64,000 nt of DNA from an uncultured Planctomycetota bacterium (GCA_903892515.1 CAITIS010000029.1:1-64000); one strand, 5' to 3'. Positions 31,586 through 39,972 are shown, numbered from the stretch's first letter. Numbers and translations: made by a program. The notes: generated by a model from the sequence alone, not told the origin.

Positions 31586-34015
31586 ATGCTCGACATGGTC
31601 CGACATGCCTGGAGGGGATACCTGACAGCCGCTGTGCTGGCACTGTTTCCGTGCATGTTGACAGCCCAGACTTCGCCATCGGCGACCTCTGCGTTATCTT
31701 CAGGGCAGGCCCTGACGCTCTCGACCATCAAGACGCAGCTTAAGGACCCCGCCCGTTCCATGCAGACTCGCCAGGAGGCGGCCCTGATGCTCCTGACGCA
31801 GACGTATCCCCAGGCCATCACGGTCGCTCGCGACCTGCTGGCCGACGACAGCAATCACCCCGCCCAGGTGGCCGTGGCCGAGGCCATTGCCACGACCAGC
31901 CAGACCCAGCTGGAGTTCATCAAGCCGCTATTGGTAATGCTGACGACCGGCGACTCGGTCGGGAGAGCTGCTTCCGCCCATGCCCTGGCCTGCTTTAAGG
32001 ACGACAGTGTCGTCGACGCCTTCGTGGCGGTGGTCAAGGACGTTCGGGCCGAACGCGAGACGCGGCTGGTCGTGGTGCAGTCGATGCGGCGGATGCTGGA
32101 CAAGCGTGTAATCGACGCGCTCATCGTCATTCTGGATGAGACCGACGAGTCGCTTCGCGTGGCAGCGGCCGACAGCTTGGCCAGCCTGACGGGCAATCGC
32201 GACCTGGGCCACAGTTCGATCCGCTGGAAGGAATGGTGGACGCCGCGCCGCGACAAGCCGCGCGCCAACTGGGTCTGCGATGTGGCCGACAACCTCGTCC
32301 GCGTCAATGCCGACCTGGCTAGGGATAACGACGAGCTGCGCCGCCGCCTGGCGACCTCTCTCAACGACCTTTACGCCGCCTGTTCCACCACGGCCAAGGA
32401 TGTGCAACTGGTCGAGATGCTCAAGGATTCCCTGCCGGAGATTCGTCTGGCCGGGGCCAAGCTTGCCCAGCAGCGGCTGGCCAATACGCAGCAGCCGGTG
32501 CCCGAGGCGTTGCGGGCGCAGATTCGCTCCTGCGTGGGCGATCCCGACCCGGCCGTGCGCGGCGCCGCGGCGGTCATGCTGGCTGGCATTGCCGATGCCA
32601 AAACGATTCAACTGCTGCTCGACCGGCTGCGCGAGGAGCAACTCTCCGAGTGCCGCGAAGGCATCTACCAGGCTTTGGGCCTGCTGCGCGATCCCGACGT
32701 GGCCGACCAGCTCGTCAAGGGCGTGGCGGAGCAGGACCGGCGGGTGGCCTCGGCGGCGGCCAATTCCTTGGCCCGGCTGGCCGAAAAGGGCGCGCTGTCC
32801 GATGCCCGCAAGGAATCCGCCAGCGATGCCCTGCGCAAACGCTATGCCGTCCTGACCGAGGGGCCCGAAACCGCCAGCCTGCGCGAGGCGCTGCTCACGG
32901 CCATGGTGAACCTCAAGGACCGGCGGCTATCCGAACTGATGACGCTGGCGATGAAGGATTCCGCTCCCGCCATTCGGCTCAACGCCATTCGCGGGTTGCA
33001 GAACCTCAACTTGCCTGAATCGCTTCCGGCCATCGCGGGCATGACCAGCGACACCGACCGCGGCGTGCGGCTGTCGGCGGTGGCGGCGGTGGGGGCGATG
33101 GGCGGCGTGGATTACATCGAAACGCTGTTGTCGCGCACCGACGTCCGCGTTGAGACCGACCCGGCCGTGCGCGAGCAGTCCTGGAACGTCGTGACCAACC
33201 TGCTGACCAAGCTGGATACGCCGCGGCTGTCCGCCCTGGCCGACCGCTTGGCCCAGCGGCCCGACGCCGGCCCGTATCTGGTGAGCGTGCTGAAGCTCTG
33301 GGCCGAGCGGATTCCCGAAGACAAGCCCGACCAGTGGCTGCCCGTCCGGCAGCGCCTGGGCGAGGGCCTGATGGCCGCCTCGCGACCGGCCGAAGCCGCC
33401 GGCGAGCTGGCCAAGGTGCATGCGGGCCTGACCAGGAGCGGCGACGCCAAGGCGCAGGACATCTACCTCAAGCTGATCGAGGCCCTGCTGGCGGCCGATG
33501 ACGCCTCGGCGGCGGTCAAGATCGCCGAGTCGCGCGATCCGGCCCAGTTCGTGGTGGCGTGCGAGTCGCTGCAAAAGCGGCTGACCACGCTGAAGGAAAA
33601 GAAGGACTGGGACAACCTGGTCAACCTGTGCATGGCCACCAAGACGAAGCTGGGGCCACGGCTGACGCCGACGCAGCGGTTCTTCGTCGAGGACACGTTC
33701 GTGGAGGCCCGCAAGCAGCAGCGGATGGCCGATGAGGCGCGAGTGTCGGCCCTGGTGCCCAAGTTGCTGACGGGCGATGAAGTGGCTCGTCTGGCGGCGA
33801 CCAAGGATCTGACGGCCATGAACCAGCGGGCGGTGGCGCCGCTGATCGGCTCGCTCAAGGTGATCGTCCAGTCCGACACCCCCGACCCGACCGCCGAGAA
33901 GACGCTGCTGGACCTGCTGTCGTCGCTGTCGCCGCAACTCAAGGGCTACGACTTGGCGTCTTCGGTTACCGACCGCCTCAAGACCATCGAGTCGTGGCTC
34001 AAGACGAGTGAATAA
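31586..34015 (+). CDS. HEAT-repeat protein with signal peptide
   Basis: The RBS GGGAGA precedes the ATG. Residues 1-28 (GYLTAAVLALFPCMLTAQT) look like an export signal. The remaining about 780 residues are almost wholly alpha-helical pairs typical of HEAT/PBS-lyase-like repeats: VAVAEAIATTSQTQLEFIKP, VVVQSMRRMLDKRVIDALIV, VRGAAAVMLAGIADAKTIQL, VASAAANSLARLAEKG, IRLNAIRGLQNLNLPESLPA and VRLSAVAAVGAMGGVDYIET. Such solenoids serve as protein-binding scaffolds. The C-terminal third is less regular and contains TPR-like stretches (AAGELAKVHAGL, DIYLKLIEALLAADDASAAV). Function is unknown; a periplasmic scaffold is an inference. Confidence 0.8.
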   Translation: MLDMVRHAWRGYLTAAVLALFPCMLTAQTSPSATSALSSGQALTLSTIKTQLKDPARSMQTRQEAALMLLTQTYPQAITVARDLLADDSNHPAQVAVAEAIATTSQTQLEFIKPLLVMLTTGDSVGRAASAHALACFKDDSVVDAFVAVVKDVRAERETRLVVVQSMRRMLDKRVIDALIVILDETDESLRVAAADSLASLTGNRDLGHSSIRWKEWWTPRRDKPRANWVCDVADNLVRVNADLARDNDELRRRLATSLNDLYAACSTTAKDVQLVEMLKDSLPEIRLAGAKLAQQRLANTQQPVPEALRAQIRSCVGDPDPAVRGAAAVMLAGIADAKTIQLLLDRLREEQLSECREGIYQALGLLRDPDVADQLVKGVAEQDRRVASAAANSLARLAEKGALSDARKESASDALRKRYAVLTEGPETASLREALLTAMVNLKDRRLSELMTLAMKDSAPAIRLNAIRGLQNLNLPESLPAIAGMTSDTDRGVRLSAVAAVGAMGGVDYIETLLSRTDVRVETDPAVREQSWNVVTNLLTKLDTPRLSALADRLAQRPDAGPYLVSVLKLWAERIPEDKPDQWLPVRQRLGEGLMAASRPAEAAGELAKVHAGLTRSGDAKAQDIYLKLIEALLAADDASAAVKIAESRDPAQFVVACESLQKRLTTLKEKKDWDNLVNLCMATKTKLGPRLTPTQRFFVEDTFVEARKQQRMADEARVSALVPKLLTGDEVARLAATKDLTAMNQRAVAPLIGSLKVIVQSDTPDPTAEKTLLDLLSSLSPQLKGYDLASSVTDRLKTIESWLKTSE

Positions 34016-34021
34016 CCGAAC

Positions 34022-34058
34022 GGCAGGTCGTAGGTCGTAGGCAGTAGGCAGTAGGGGA
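34022..34058. repeat. Tandem words GGTCGTAGGTCGTAGGCAGTAGG
   Basis: Seven-base degenerate words directly after the HEAT gene stop. The complementary version lies at 34259-34316, so the gap is framed by mirror images. Confidence 0.75.
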
Positions 34059-34066
34059 AGACGGTA

Positions 34067-34115
34067 GGGTCCGCAGGTTCCTGAGCGCTGTTGCGAAGGG
34101 TTCTGCGGACGGGGC
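34067..34115. repeat. Family H element
   Basis: GGGTCCGCAGGTTCCTGAGC ... GCGAAGGGTTCTGCGGACGG, related to 26544. Confidence 0.7.
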
Positions 34116-34158
34116 CAAGTGCCATGGTTTGCCCAGCGTTGGGTGCGCTGGCACGCTG

Positions 34159-34195
34159 GGTGCCGTGGTTTGCGCAGCGAAGCGCAGCAACCACG
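34159..34195. repeat. Family C hairpin, variant core
   Basis: GGTGCCGTGGTTTGCGCAGC then GAAGCGCAGCAACCACG: the inner arms changed from GCGAG/GCGAG-type to GCGCAGC, with the outer arms kept. Confidence 0.8.
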
Positions 34196-34258
34196 TGGCC
34201 GGACGTCAAAAGGATTTCTCCCACCATCGGCGAAGTGGCGAAGCCGGTCCTCTGTGTC

Positions 34259-34316
34259 TTTCCCTACGACCTATGACCTATGACCTACGACCCGTCTTGT
34301 CCCTATTCCCTTTCCA
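34259..34316. repeat. Tandem words CCTACGACCTATGACCTATG (mirror of 34022)
   Basis: Reverse-complement vocabulary of the 34022 block, ending just before the PTPS-like gene. Confidence 0.75.
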
Positions 34317-34338
34317 TCCCGCCGGATAGAATGATTTC

Positions 34339-34719
34339 ATGGCCATCTACGAAACGACGGTGGAGTCGTCCTTTTTTGCGTCGCACGCGGTGCAGACGCG
34401 CTCGGGCGAGATCGAGCCGCTGCACCGTCACAACTGGAAGATCCTCGCGAGCTTTCGCGTCAGACAGCTGGACGCCTACGGCTTTGTGATCGACTTTGTA
34501 CAGGCCCTGGATGCCTTAAAGGCCATTGCGCGAGAGTTGGAAGGCCAGGATCTGAACCTGGTCATGCCCCACCAGGAAGCAGGAGTGTCGGCTGAACGCG
34601 TGGCTCAGTACCTCTCCGAGAGGCTGCACGAGCGCTTGGGCCTGAGCGTATATAGCGTATGCGTAAGTGAGGCGACCGGGTGCTGGGCGAAGTACTATGC
34701 CGACGAAAGCCCGGCTTGA
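34339..34719 (+). CDS. 6-pyruvoyl-tetrahydropterin synthase / QueD-like protein, catalytic cysteine not evident
   Basis: The 126-residue protein has the fold signatures of the PTPS family: SFFASHAV (zinc His16), EPLHRHNWKI (zinc His29 and His31), VIDFVQALDALKAIARELEG and a C-terminal SVYSVCVSEATGCWAKY with the conserved glutamate. QueD makes 6-carboxytetrahydropterin for queuosine; PTPS makes pyruvoyl-tetrahydropterin. The usual CxxxHGHNY motif is altered here: HGH is HRH and the cysteine position is not cysteine, so the reaction may differ. No queC, queE or folE lies nearby. It is followed at 47 bases by mcsA, possibly in one transcript. Confidence 0.75.
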   Translation: MAIYETTVESSFFASHAVQTRSGEIEPLHRHNWKILASFRVRQLDAYGFVIDFVQALDALKAIARELEGQDLNLVMPHQEAGVSAERVAQYLSERLHERLGLSVYSVCVSEATGCWAKYYADESPA

Positions 34720-34766
34720 CCTGTTTGCCCGCACGGGCCTAGGATAGGCCGCCGGAAAGACAACAC

Positions 34767-35252
34767 ATGAAGATCAAATGCCAGAAATGCGGCAAGGAAG
34801 CCACCTTGCACGTCACCGAGATCGTGCAAGGCCAGAAGATCGAGAAGCATCTCTGTCAGCATTGCGCCAACCAGGAAGGCATCACCATCCAGGTGCAGAT
34901 GCCGCTGGCCCAGGTGTTGGAGGAGTTGCTCCAGACGGCTGCTGGGCGCGAACTGGCCAACTTGCGTTGTGACGTGTGCGGCATCAATTTCCTGGAGTTC
35001 CGCCAGAAGGGCCTGCTGGGCTGCCCCAACGATTACACCGTCTTTGAGCAGGCCCTGATGCCGCTGTTGGAGCGGGCGCACGAGGGCGCCAGCCAGCACG
35101 TGGGTCGCGTGCCGGGTTCGGCCGGCGAGACCGAGCGGCGGCAGAACGAGTTGCTCCGGCTACGGTCGGAACTTAAGGACGCCGTCGCCTCCGAGCAATA
35201 CGAGCGGGCTGTTCAGATTCGCGACCGCATCAAGGAGCTGGAAGTTGAATAA
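34767..35252 (+). CDS. mcsA: McsA-like protein-arginine kinase activator (UvrB/UvrC motif protein)
   Basis: The 161-residue McsA activates the arginine kinase McsB and in Firmicutes links it to ClpC proteolysis. Zinc-binding pairs are visible: CQKCGKEATL, HLCQHCANQEG, LRCDVCGINF and the later GCPNDY. The C-terminal about 40 residues (ELLRLRSELKDAVASEQYER then AVQIRDRIKEL) form the UVR coiled-coil motif. The ATG follows GGAAAG. The stop overlaps the mcsB start by eight bases, which indicates translational coupling and confirms the pair. Confidence 0.92.
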   Translation: MKIKCQKCGKEATLHVTEIVQGQKIEKHLCQHCANQEGITIQVQMPLAQVLEELLQTAAGRELANLRCDVCGINFLEFRQKGLLGCPNDYTVFEQALMPLLERAHEGASQHVGRVPGSAGETERRQNELLRLRSELKDAVASEQYERAVQIRDRIKELEVE

Positions 35253-36312
35253 CGCCTCCTGGAAAGGCTCTCAGGCAGAGTGGCTTCGCGGACAGGGGCC
35301 CATGAGCGACCTGGTGGTTTCGTCGCGCGTGCGGCTGGCCCGCAACATCGGCGGCATGCCGTTCCTGAGCCGCTGTAGCGACTCCCAGCGCAGCGAACTG
35401 GCCAGCGGGCTGAGCCAGACCCTGCAGGGCTTGGCGCTGGCTGAGCCGATGCAGTACATCGACGTGGAGAGCGTCGATGAACTCGAGCGGCAGATGCTGG
35501 TCGAGCGGCACCTGATTTCGCGCAACCAGGCCGAGGCCGCGGGGCCGCGGGGCGTGGCGTTCAGCACCCAGGAAACGCTCGCCGCCATGGTCAACGAGGA
35601 AGATCATCTTCGCCTCCAGGCCTTGCGCAGCGGGCTGCAACTCGAACAATGCTACGACGAGGTCCGTCACTTGGACGATCTGCTGGAGCAGCACGTCAGC
35701 TACGCGTTTTCCAGCCGGTTCGGGTACCTGACGGCCTGCCCGACCAACGTGGGCACGGCCTTGCGAGTGAGCGTCATGCTGCACCTGCCGGCACTGAAGA
35801 TGACGGGCGATATCGAAAAGGCCCTGCGAGCCGGCCGGGATATGAACCTGGCGGTGCGAGGCCTGTACGGCGAAGGCACCGAGGCGCTGGGCGATTTGTT
35901 CCAGGTTTCCAACCAGAGCACGCTGGGGAGAAGCGAAGAGCAGATCATCACCGATTTCCGCGACCAGATCGTGCCAGCGTTCATCGACTACGAGACGCGC
36001 TCGCGCGAGCTGCTGCTCAAGACGCGGAGAGCCGCGCTGGAGGACAAGGTCTTCCGGGCCTGGTCGGTGCTGCGGTCGGCGCGGGTGATGAGTGCCGAAG
36101 AGGCGCTATACCTGCTGAGCCACATCCGGCTGGGCTTGAGCCTGCAAATGCTGCCCGGACTGACGATCGAACTGTTGAACCAGCTTTCGCTGCTGACCCA
36201 GCCGGCTCACCTGCAGCAACTCTCGGGCAAGCGCATGAACCCCTCCGAGCGCGGCGAGTACCGGGCCAAGCTGCTGCGCGATACGCTCGGGGCGATCAAG
36301 GGCGTCGGCTGA
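35245..36312 (+). CDS. mcsB: Protein-arginine kinase McsB
   Basis: McsB phosphorylates arginine side chains using ATP, marking proteins for degradation or regulating repressors. The 355-residue protein shows the guanido-phosphotransferase core: VVSSRVRLARNIGGMPF, GVAFSTQETLAAMVNEEDHL, FGYLTACPTNVGTALRVSVM (with the reactive-site cysteine) and RGLYGEGTEALGDLFQVSNQ. Start is TTG 35245, eight bases after AAGGAG, overlapping the mcsA stop. No ctsR or clpC gene is adjacent, unlike the Firmicute operon. A large inverted-repeat element begins at its stop codon. Confidence 0.95.
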   Translation: MNNASWKGSQAEWLRGQGPMSDLVVSSRVRLARNIGGMPFLSRCSDSQRSELASGLSQTLQGLALAEPMQYIDVESVDELERQMLVERHLISRNQAEAAGPRGVAFSTQETLAAMVNEEDHLRLQALRSGLQLEQCYDEVRHLDDLLEQHVSYAFSSRFGYLTACPTNVGTALRVSVMLHLPALKMTGDIEKALRAGRDMNLAVRGLYGEGTEALGDLFQVSNQSTLGRSEEQIITDFRDQIVPAFIDYETRSRELLLKTRRAALEDKVFRAWSVLRSARVMSAEEALYLLSHIRLGLSLQMLPGLTIELLNQLSLLTQPAHLQQLSGKRMNPSERGEYRAKLLRDTLGAIKGVG

Positions 36313-36549
36313 AACGGCGTTTCGCCACGGAGGCCACGGAGAACACGGAGAAAGACAAGGCTGGGTCAAAAACGACATAGCCACAAAGGACACGAAGAGG
36401 AGCCCACGAAGATCACAAAGTTTATGAGAGTATGATTGGCCATTCGGATCTGTGATCTTCTCTTCCTGGTGCTCTTTGTGACCTTTGTGGTTCAGTAGTT
36501 GTTGTCTTTCTCCGTGACCTCCGTGCTCTCCGTGGTTGAAACGCTTTTG
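36311..36549. repeat. Large nested inverted repeat (CACGGAGAACACGGAG / CACAAAGGACACGAAG words)
   Basis: Outer arms 36311-36358 and 36502-36549 are near-complementary over 48 bases (GAAACGG...CACGGAGAAAGACAA against TTGTCTTTCTCCGTG...GAAACGC). Inner arms 36383-36422 and 36454-36493 pair imperfectly (CACAAAGGACACGAAG against CTTTGTGACCTTTGTGG). It starts at the mcsB stop codon. Confidence 0.85.
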
Positions 36550-36581
36550 CCGGCCGTCGTGATTGGGACAAGGAGCAGCTC

Positions 36582-37061
36582 ATGAAGACGCTGATCGTGT
36601 TTTACTCGCGTAGCGGCGTGACGCGCCGGGCGTGCCAGGAACTGGGCACGAGGCTCAATGCCGACCTGGAAGAGTTGATCGACAAGACCGATCGCTCGGG
36701 CATGATGGGCTGGCTCAGGGGCGGCCATGATGCCACGTTTCTCAAGACCACGCAGCTCGAACCCACGCGCTTCGACGCCGCGCAGTACGACCTGGTGGTG
36801 GTGGCCACGCCCATCTGGGCGTTCACGATGGTCCCGGCCATTCGGACATATCTGACCGAGAACAAGGGCAAATTCCGCCGCGTGGCCTTCGCCGCGACGA
36901 TGGGCGGCTCGGGCGATCAGCGGGCATATCGGCACATGCAGGAGCTGACCGGCCTGGCACCGGAGGGGACGCTGACGCTAATCGACAAGCGCGTCCGCGC
37001 GGCCGAAGTGACACAGGACATTGCCGCCTTCGCCAAGACGCTGCTGGGCAAGATGGCGTAG
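36582..37061 (+). CDS. Flavodoxin-family protein
   Basis: The 159-residue protein begins MKTLIVFYSRSGVTRRACQE, where YSRSGVT is the FMN phosphate-binding loop of flavodoxin-like or WrbA-like proteins. It continues with YDLVVVATPIWAFTMVPAIR then TYL and VAFAATMGGSGDQRAYRHMQ, typical of the 'flavodoxin/NAD(P)H oxidoreductase-like' group with Trp in the TPIW isoalloxazine contact. Strong RBS AAGGAG. No obvious partner enzyme is adjacent. Electron donor and acceptor are unknown. Confidence 0.88.
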   Translation: MKTLIVFYSRSGVTRRACQELGTRLNADLEELIDKTDRSGMMGWLRGGHDATFLKTTQLEPTRFDAAQYDLVVVATPIWAFTMVPAIRTYLTENKGKFRRVAFAATMGGSGDQRAYRHMQELTGLAPEGTLTLIDKRVRAAEVTQDIAAFAKTLLGKMA

Positions 37062-37114
37062 GTTTGGCTAGGGCGTGCAATTGGTTGCACGCGGGGCGAT
37101 GGACGGGGCGAGCG

Positions 37115-37150
37115 CAAAAAAGAAAGCGCGGCCGGCGTGCCCGCGCTTTC
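37115..37150 (-). terminator. Rho-independent terminator of the small minus-strand ORF
   Basis: GAAAGCGCGG / CCGCGCTTTC stem, loop of nine bases; on the minus strand it is followed by TTTTTTGCGC. Confidence 0.7.
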
Positions 37151-37174
37151 GTGACGCAAACTAATCAGGTCGAG

Positions 37175-37387
37175 CTACCTCAACACAGGCATCCTGCCGG
37201 CCAGCGGGAAGAGTTCCACGCGCGGCGAGTGCCCCCGCGTCAGTAGCCCACGGCGGAAGAGCCGCAATGTTTCCATCTGCGTGACCCGCTCGCGTTCGAT
37301 CTGCTCGCGGGTCGGGGTCAGGCTGCTGGTTTGGGGCAATTCTTCGATAGTCTTTATCATGGTCTTCTCGTTTCCGTCCTTGTTCAT
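37175..37387 (-). CDS. Small hypothetical protein (70 aa)
   Basis: A short ORF starting MNKDGNEKTMIKTIEELPQT and containing TPTREQIERERVTQMETLRL then FRRGLLTRGHSPRVEL. Codon use (CGC, CTG, GAG, ACC rich) resembles neighbouring genes, and a terminator with a T-run on the same strand lies 25 bases past the stop, so I think it is real. No recognised domain; a central charged helix is likely. An internal ATG at 37360 is an alternative start. Confidence 0.5.
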   Translation of the reverse strand: MNKDGNEKTMIKTIEELPQTSSLTPTREQIERERVTQMETLRLFRRGLLTRGHSPRVELFPLAGRMPVLR

Positions 37388-37859
37388 ATTGCCATCGTAA
37401 GGCACTGATGTTTATGTTGTGCAAAGGTGGTGCCAAGGATGCGTGAATTCGCAAGCGATGACTCTTCAAGGACTTCTCTCTTATACGCTGACGCGGCGGC
37501 ATAGGTTCATAGTGACGCCAATGTAAAATAGCCTATTTACTGAGACAATTGTGTCGCGGTCATGTGGCGATCAGGCCGTTTGGCGATGTCCGGACGTGGT
37601 TGCTTCGCTTCGCTGCGCAAACCACGGCACCGGGTTCAGTTCACGGCCCGTGGCGGCCGCCGCGTGGGACGCTCGCCGGGTGCCGTGGTCGCGGCGTCCA
37701 GCGGCCACGATCCCGCGTGCTGCATGCCTTTTCGCAACAGCGCGTAAAGGCATGACACCGGGCTTGAGAATGCTCGCAGGGATGTGGCCGCCTGCCGCTA
37801 TCGCTGGAGGGCGGCATCGGCTATACTGCCGGCGGTGCATGGAAGCAGAAAGGAAGAAC
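37388..37859. other. Intergenic region
   Basis: Contains a Family C hairpin (37595-37631) and no convincing gene. The open frame upstream of the DegT start is repeat-derived. Confidence 0.5.
37595..37631. repeat. Family C hairpin, variant core, inverted
   Basis: CGTGGTTGCTTCGCTTCGCT then GCGCAAACCACGGCACC. Confidence 0.8.
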
Positions 37860-38972
37860 ATGGCAGTCCCATTCCTAGACTTAAAGAAGCAGTTTGCCGG
37901 CCTGAAGGCGGAGATTCTCGCGGCCATTGAGGCTGTGCTCGATTCCCAGGTGCTCGTGCTGGGGCCCCAGCAGAAGCAGTTGGAGCAGAGCCTGGCGGAG
38001 TATTGCCAGGCCAAGGCTGGTGTGGCCTGTGCCAGCGGCACCGACGCCTTGTTGGCCAGCTTGATGGCGCTGGGTGTCAAGGCGGGCGATGAAGTGATCT
38101 GCCCGGCCTTCACCTTCTTCGCCACGGCCGGCACGGTGGCTCGCGTAGGGGCCACGCCCGTCTTCGTCGATATCGACCCCGTTACCTTCAACATTGACCC
38201 CGCTGCCATCGCGGCCGCCATTACGCCGCGGACCAAGGGCATCATCCCGGTTCACCTGTACGGTCAGATGGCCGAGATGGAGACGATCATGCGGCTGGCG
38301 GGGCCGCGCGGGCTGTTCGTTCTGGAGGACACCGCCCAGGCCGTCGGCGCCACGCGCAATGGCAAGAAGGCGTGCTCGTGGGGCGTGGCGGGGGCTTTGA
38401 GTTTTTATCCCACCAAGAACCTCAACGCGCTGGGCGATGCGGGCATGATCATCAGCAACGATGAGGCCTTCACTGCCACCGTGCGCACCGTGTGCCTTCA
38501 TGGCGACACAGGCGGGTACAACCACGTGCGGCTGGGCGGCAACTTCCGCATGGACGAAATTCACGCGGCCGCTCTGAATGTGAAGTTGAAGCACCTGACG
38601 AATTGGAACGAATCGCGCCGGCACCATGCTGCCATCTATGACCGGATGCTCAAGGGCGTCGAGGGCGTGCTGACGCCCACCATCGCCGCGGGCAACGAGT
38701 CGGTGTACAACCTGTACGTGGTGCGGGCGCAGCGCCGGGCGGAACTCACGGCGTTTCTGAAGTCGCGGCAGATCGGCAGTGCGGTGCACTATCCCAAGGG
38801 GCTGCACGAGCAGCCGTGCTTTGCCCACCTGGGCTATCGTCACGGCCAGTTGCCGCAGACGGAGAAGGCTTGCCAGGAAGTGCTGGCCCTGCCGGTATGC
38901 CCGGAGTTGACGGATGCGCAGATCGAAGAAGCCGCCTCGGCTGTGCGCGAGTTCTACGAGGCGAAGAAGTAG
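37860..38972 (+). CDS. DegT/DnrJ/EryC1/StrS-family sugar aminotransferase
   Basis: A 370-residue PLP enzyme that transaminates keto-sugar nucleotides for lipopolysaccharide, exopolysaccharide or glycoprotein sugars. ATG 37860 follows AGGAAG. Motifs: GVACASGTDALLASLMALGV (cofactor phosphate site), VICPAFTFFATAGTVARVGA, PVFVDIDPVTFNIDP, VLEDTAQAVGA and SFYPTKNLNALGDAG with PLP lysine K186. The late GNFRMDEIHAAALNVKL is typical of the family. A degenerate CGCAGATTTCGCAG repeat lies just after the stop. No other nucleotide-sugar gene is adjacent, although an epimerase-like gene lies at 45.8 kb. Confidence 0.92.
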   Translation: MAVPFLDLKKQFAGLKAEILAAIEAVLDSQVLVLGPQQKQLEQSLAEYCQAKAGVACASGTDALLASLMALGVKAGDEVICPAFTFFATAGTVARVGATPVFVDIDPVTFNIDPAAIAAAITPRTKGIIPVHLYGQMAEMETIMRLAGPRGLFVLEDTAQAVGATRNGKKACSWGVAGALSFYPTKNLNALGDAGMIISNDEAFTATVRTVCLHGDTGGYNHVRLGGNFRMDEIHAAALNVKLKHLTNWNESRRHHAAIYDRMLKGVEGVLTPTIAAGNESVYNLYVVRAQRRAELTAFLKSRQIGSAVHYPKGLHEQPCFAHLGYRHGQLPQTEKACQEVLALPVCPELTDAQIEEAASAVREFYEAKK

Positions 38973-38982
38973 CGACTAAACG

Positions 38983-39010
38983 ATCCGCAGATTTCGCAGA
39001 TGACGCAGAG
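38983..39010. repeat. Tandem words CCGCAGATTTCGCAGATGACGCAGA
   Basis: Three degenerate nine-base words (CGCAGATTT, CGCAGATGA, CGCAGAG) between the DegT stop and the next gene. The same vocabulary occurs at 14911. Confidence 0.6.
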
Positions 39011-39048
39011 CTGTGCGCGAGGACTTAGTTTCTTGGAAGGATAGCGAC

Positions 39049-39540
39049 ATGACAGAGCAGACCGGTTTGCCAGAACCATCGGCCCAGGGCACTGCGACAA
39101 GCAAGGCCGCCAGGGATCGCCGCATCCGGCGGGTATTCCTGCTGACGGCGGTGGTGGTCGGGGTGCTGGTGTATCTGCTCATACAGCAGCGGCCGACAAA
39201 GTCCCAGTGGCCCACGGATGCCGCGGCGGAAATGGCGGCTGCCAAGAAAGATGGCCGGCCGACCGTGCTGGTGTTTATTCCGGATGTCTCCGACGCCGCC
39301 ACGCAGTTGCTCGCCAGCAAGTCTCTGGACCGACCGCCGGTGCTCAACGCACTGAAAGCGACCAACTCGCACTATGCGACGGTTCCGACGAAGCGCGACC
39401 TGTCGGGCCTGGCCCAGGAATACAAGATCACCGAGTTGCCGACGGTGCTTAAGCTCTCCCCGGCCGGACGCGAACTCAAGCGCCACGCCGGGTTCATCGG
39501 CGAGTCGGACCTGGCCCAGTTCATTCAGGAAGCTCCGTGA
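39049..39540 (+). CDS. Membrane-anchored thioredoxin-fold protein
   Basis: The 163-residue protein has a cytoplasmic basic N-terminus, one transmembrane helix (VFLLTAVVVGVLVYLLI, residues about 28-46) and a soluble domain with a thioredoxin-like arrangement: GRPTVLVFIPDVSDAATQLL, ATVPTKRDLSGLAQEYKITE and LPTVLKLSPAGRELKRHAGF. The cis-proline of the fold (ELPT) is present, but there is no CxxC, so redox activity is unlikely. RBS GGAAGG. Function unknown. Confidence 0.65.
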   Translation: MTEQTGLPEPSAQGTATSKAARDRRIRRVFLLTAVVVGVLVYLLIQQRPTKSQWPTDAAAEMAAAKKDGRPTVLVFIPDVSDAATQLLASKSLDRPPVLNALKATNSHYATVPTKRDLSGLAQEYKITELPTVLKLSPAGRELKRHAGFIGESDLAQFIQEAP

Positions 39541-39585
39541 TCGGGCTGTGGCCGCGCGAGAAGACGTCGATTGGGCCGCAAAAAC

Positions 39586-39611
39586 CACAGCCGAGGGCGG
39601 CTGTGCCACGG
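39586..39611. repeat. Family B hairpin
   Basis: CACAGCCGAGGGCGGCTGTG then CCACGG. Confidence 0.75.
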
Positions 39612-39651
39612 TTATGAAGCCAGTTCGAAGCGGTCTTACATGAGTCTTTGG

Positions 39652-39704
39652 CGGTGGCACAGCCTTTTAGGCTGTGCCGAACAGGCTAAAAGCCTGTTCC
39701 ACCA
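39652..39704. repeat. Paired hairpins CACAGCCTTTTAGGCTGTG and AACAGGCTAAAAGCCTGTT
   Basis: Two perfect short palindromes in tandem in the dnaN upstream gap. The first is related to the repeat at 31406. The remainder of 39541-39972 shows no gene. Confidence 0.8.
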
Positions 39705-39972
39705 TCCGACCTTACATAAGCCGCTTAGGGACTCGCAACCCGGTCTTTGGCATCGCGGCTATCTCTACCAGTGCTGGTGGGCCGGCTTTGAATCATCGCG
39801 AGGTTTGGTATTCCTGGATGATTTGGCGCTTGCAAGGCGGGCTGTGGCGCGTATAAGTGAGCAGTACAGAAAGCGTCGCAGGGGCATGGAGCATCCGCGC
39901 GGACCGGCCGGTGATCCGGCGAGGCACGGAACGCCGTTCCGCCGATAAAGCCCCGCGGCCAAGAGGCATCTC

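Noticed and set aside
39541-39972. Replication origin next to dnaN
   Set aside because: No dnaA, no cluster of TTATCCACA-like boxes, only short hairpins.
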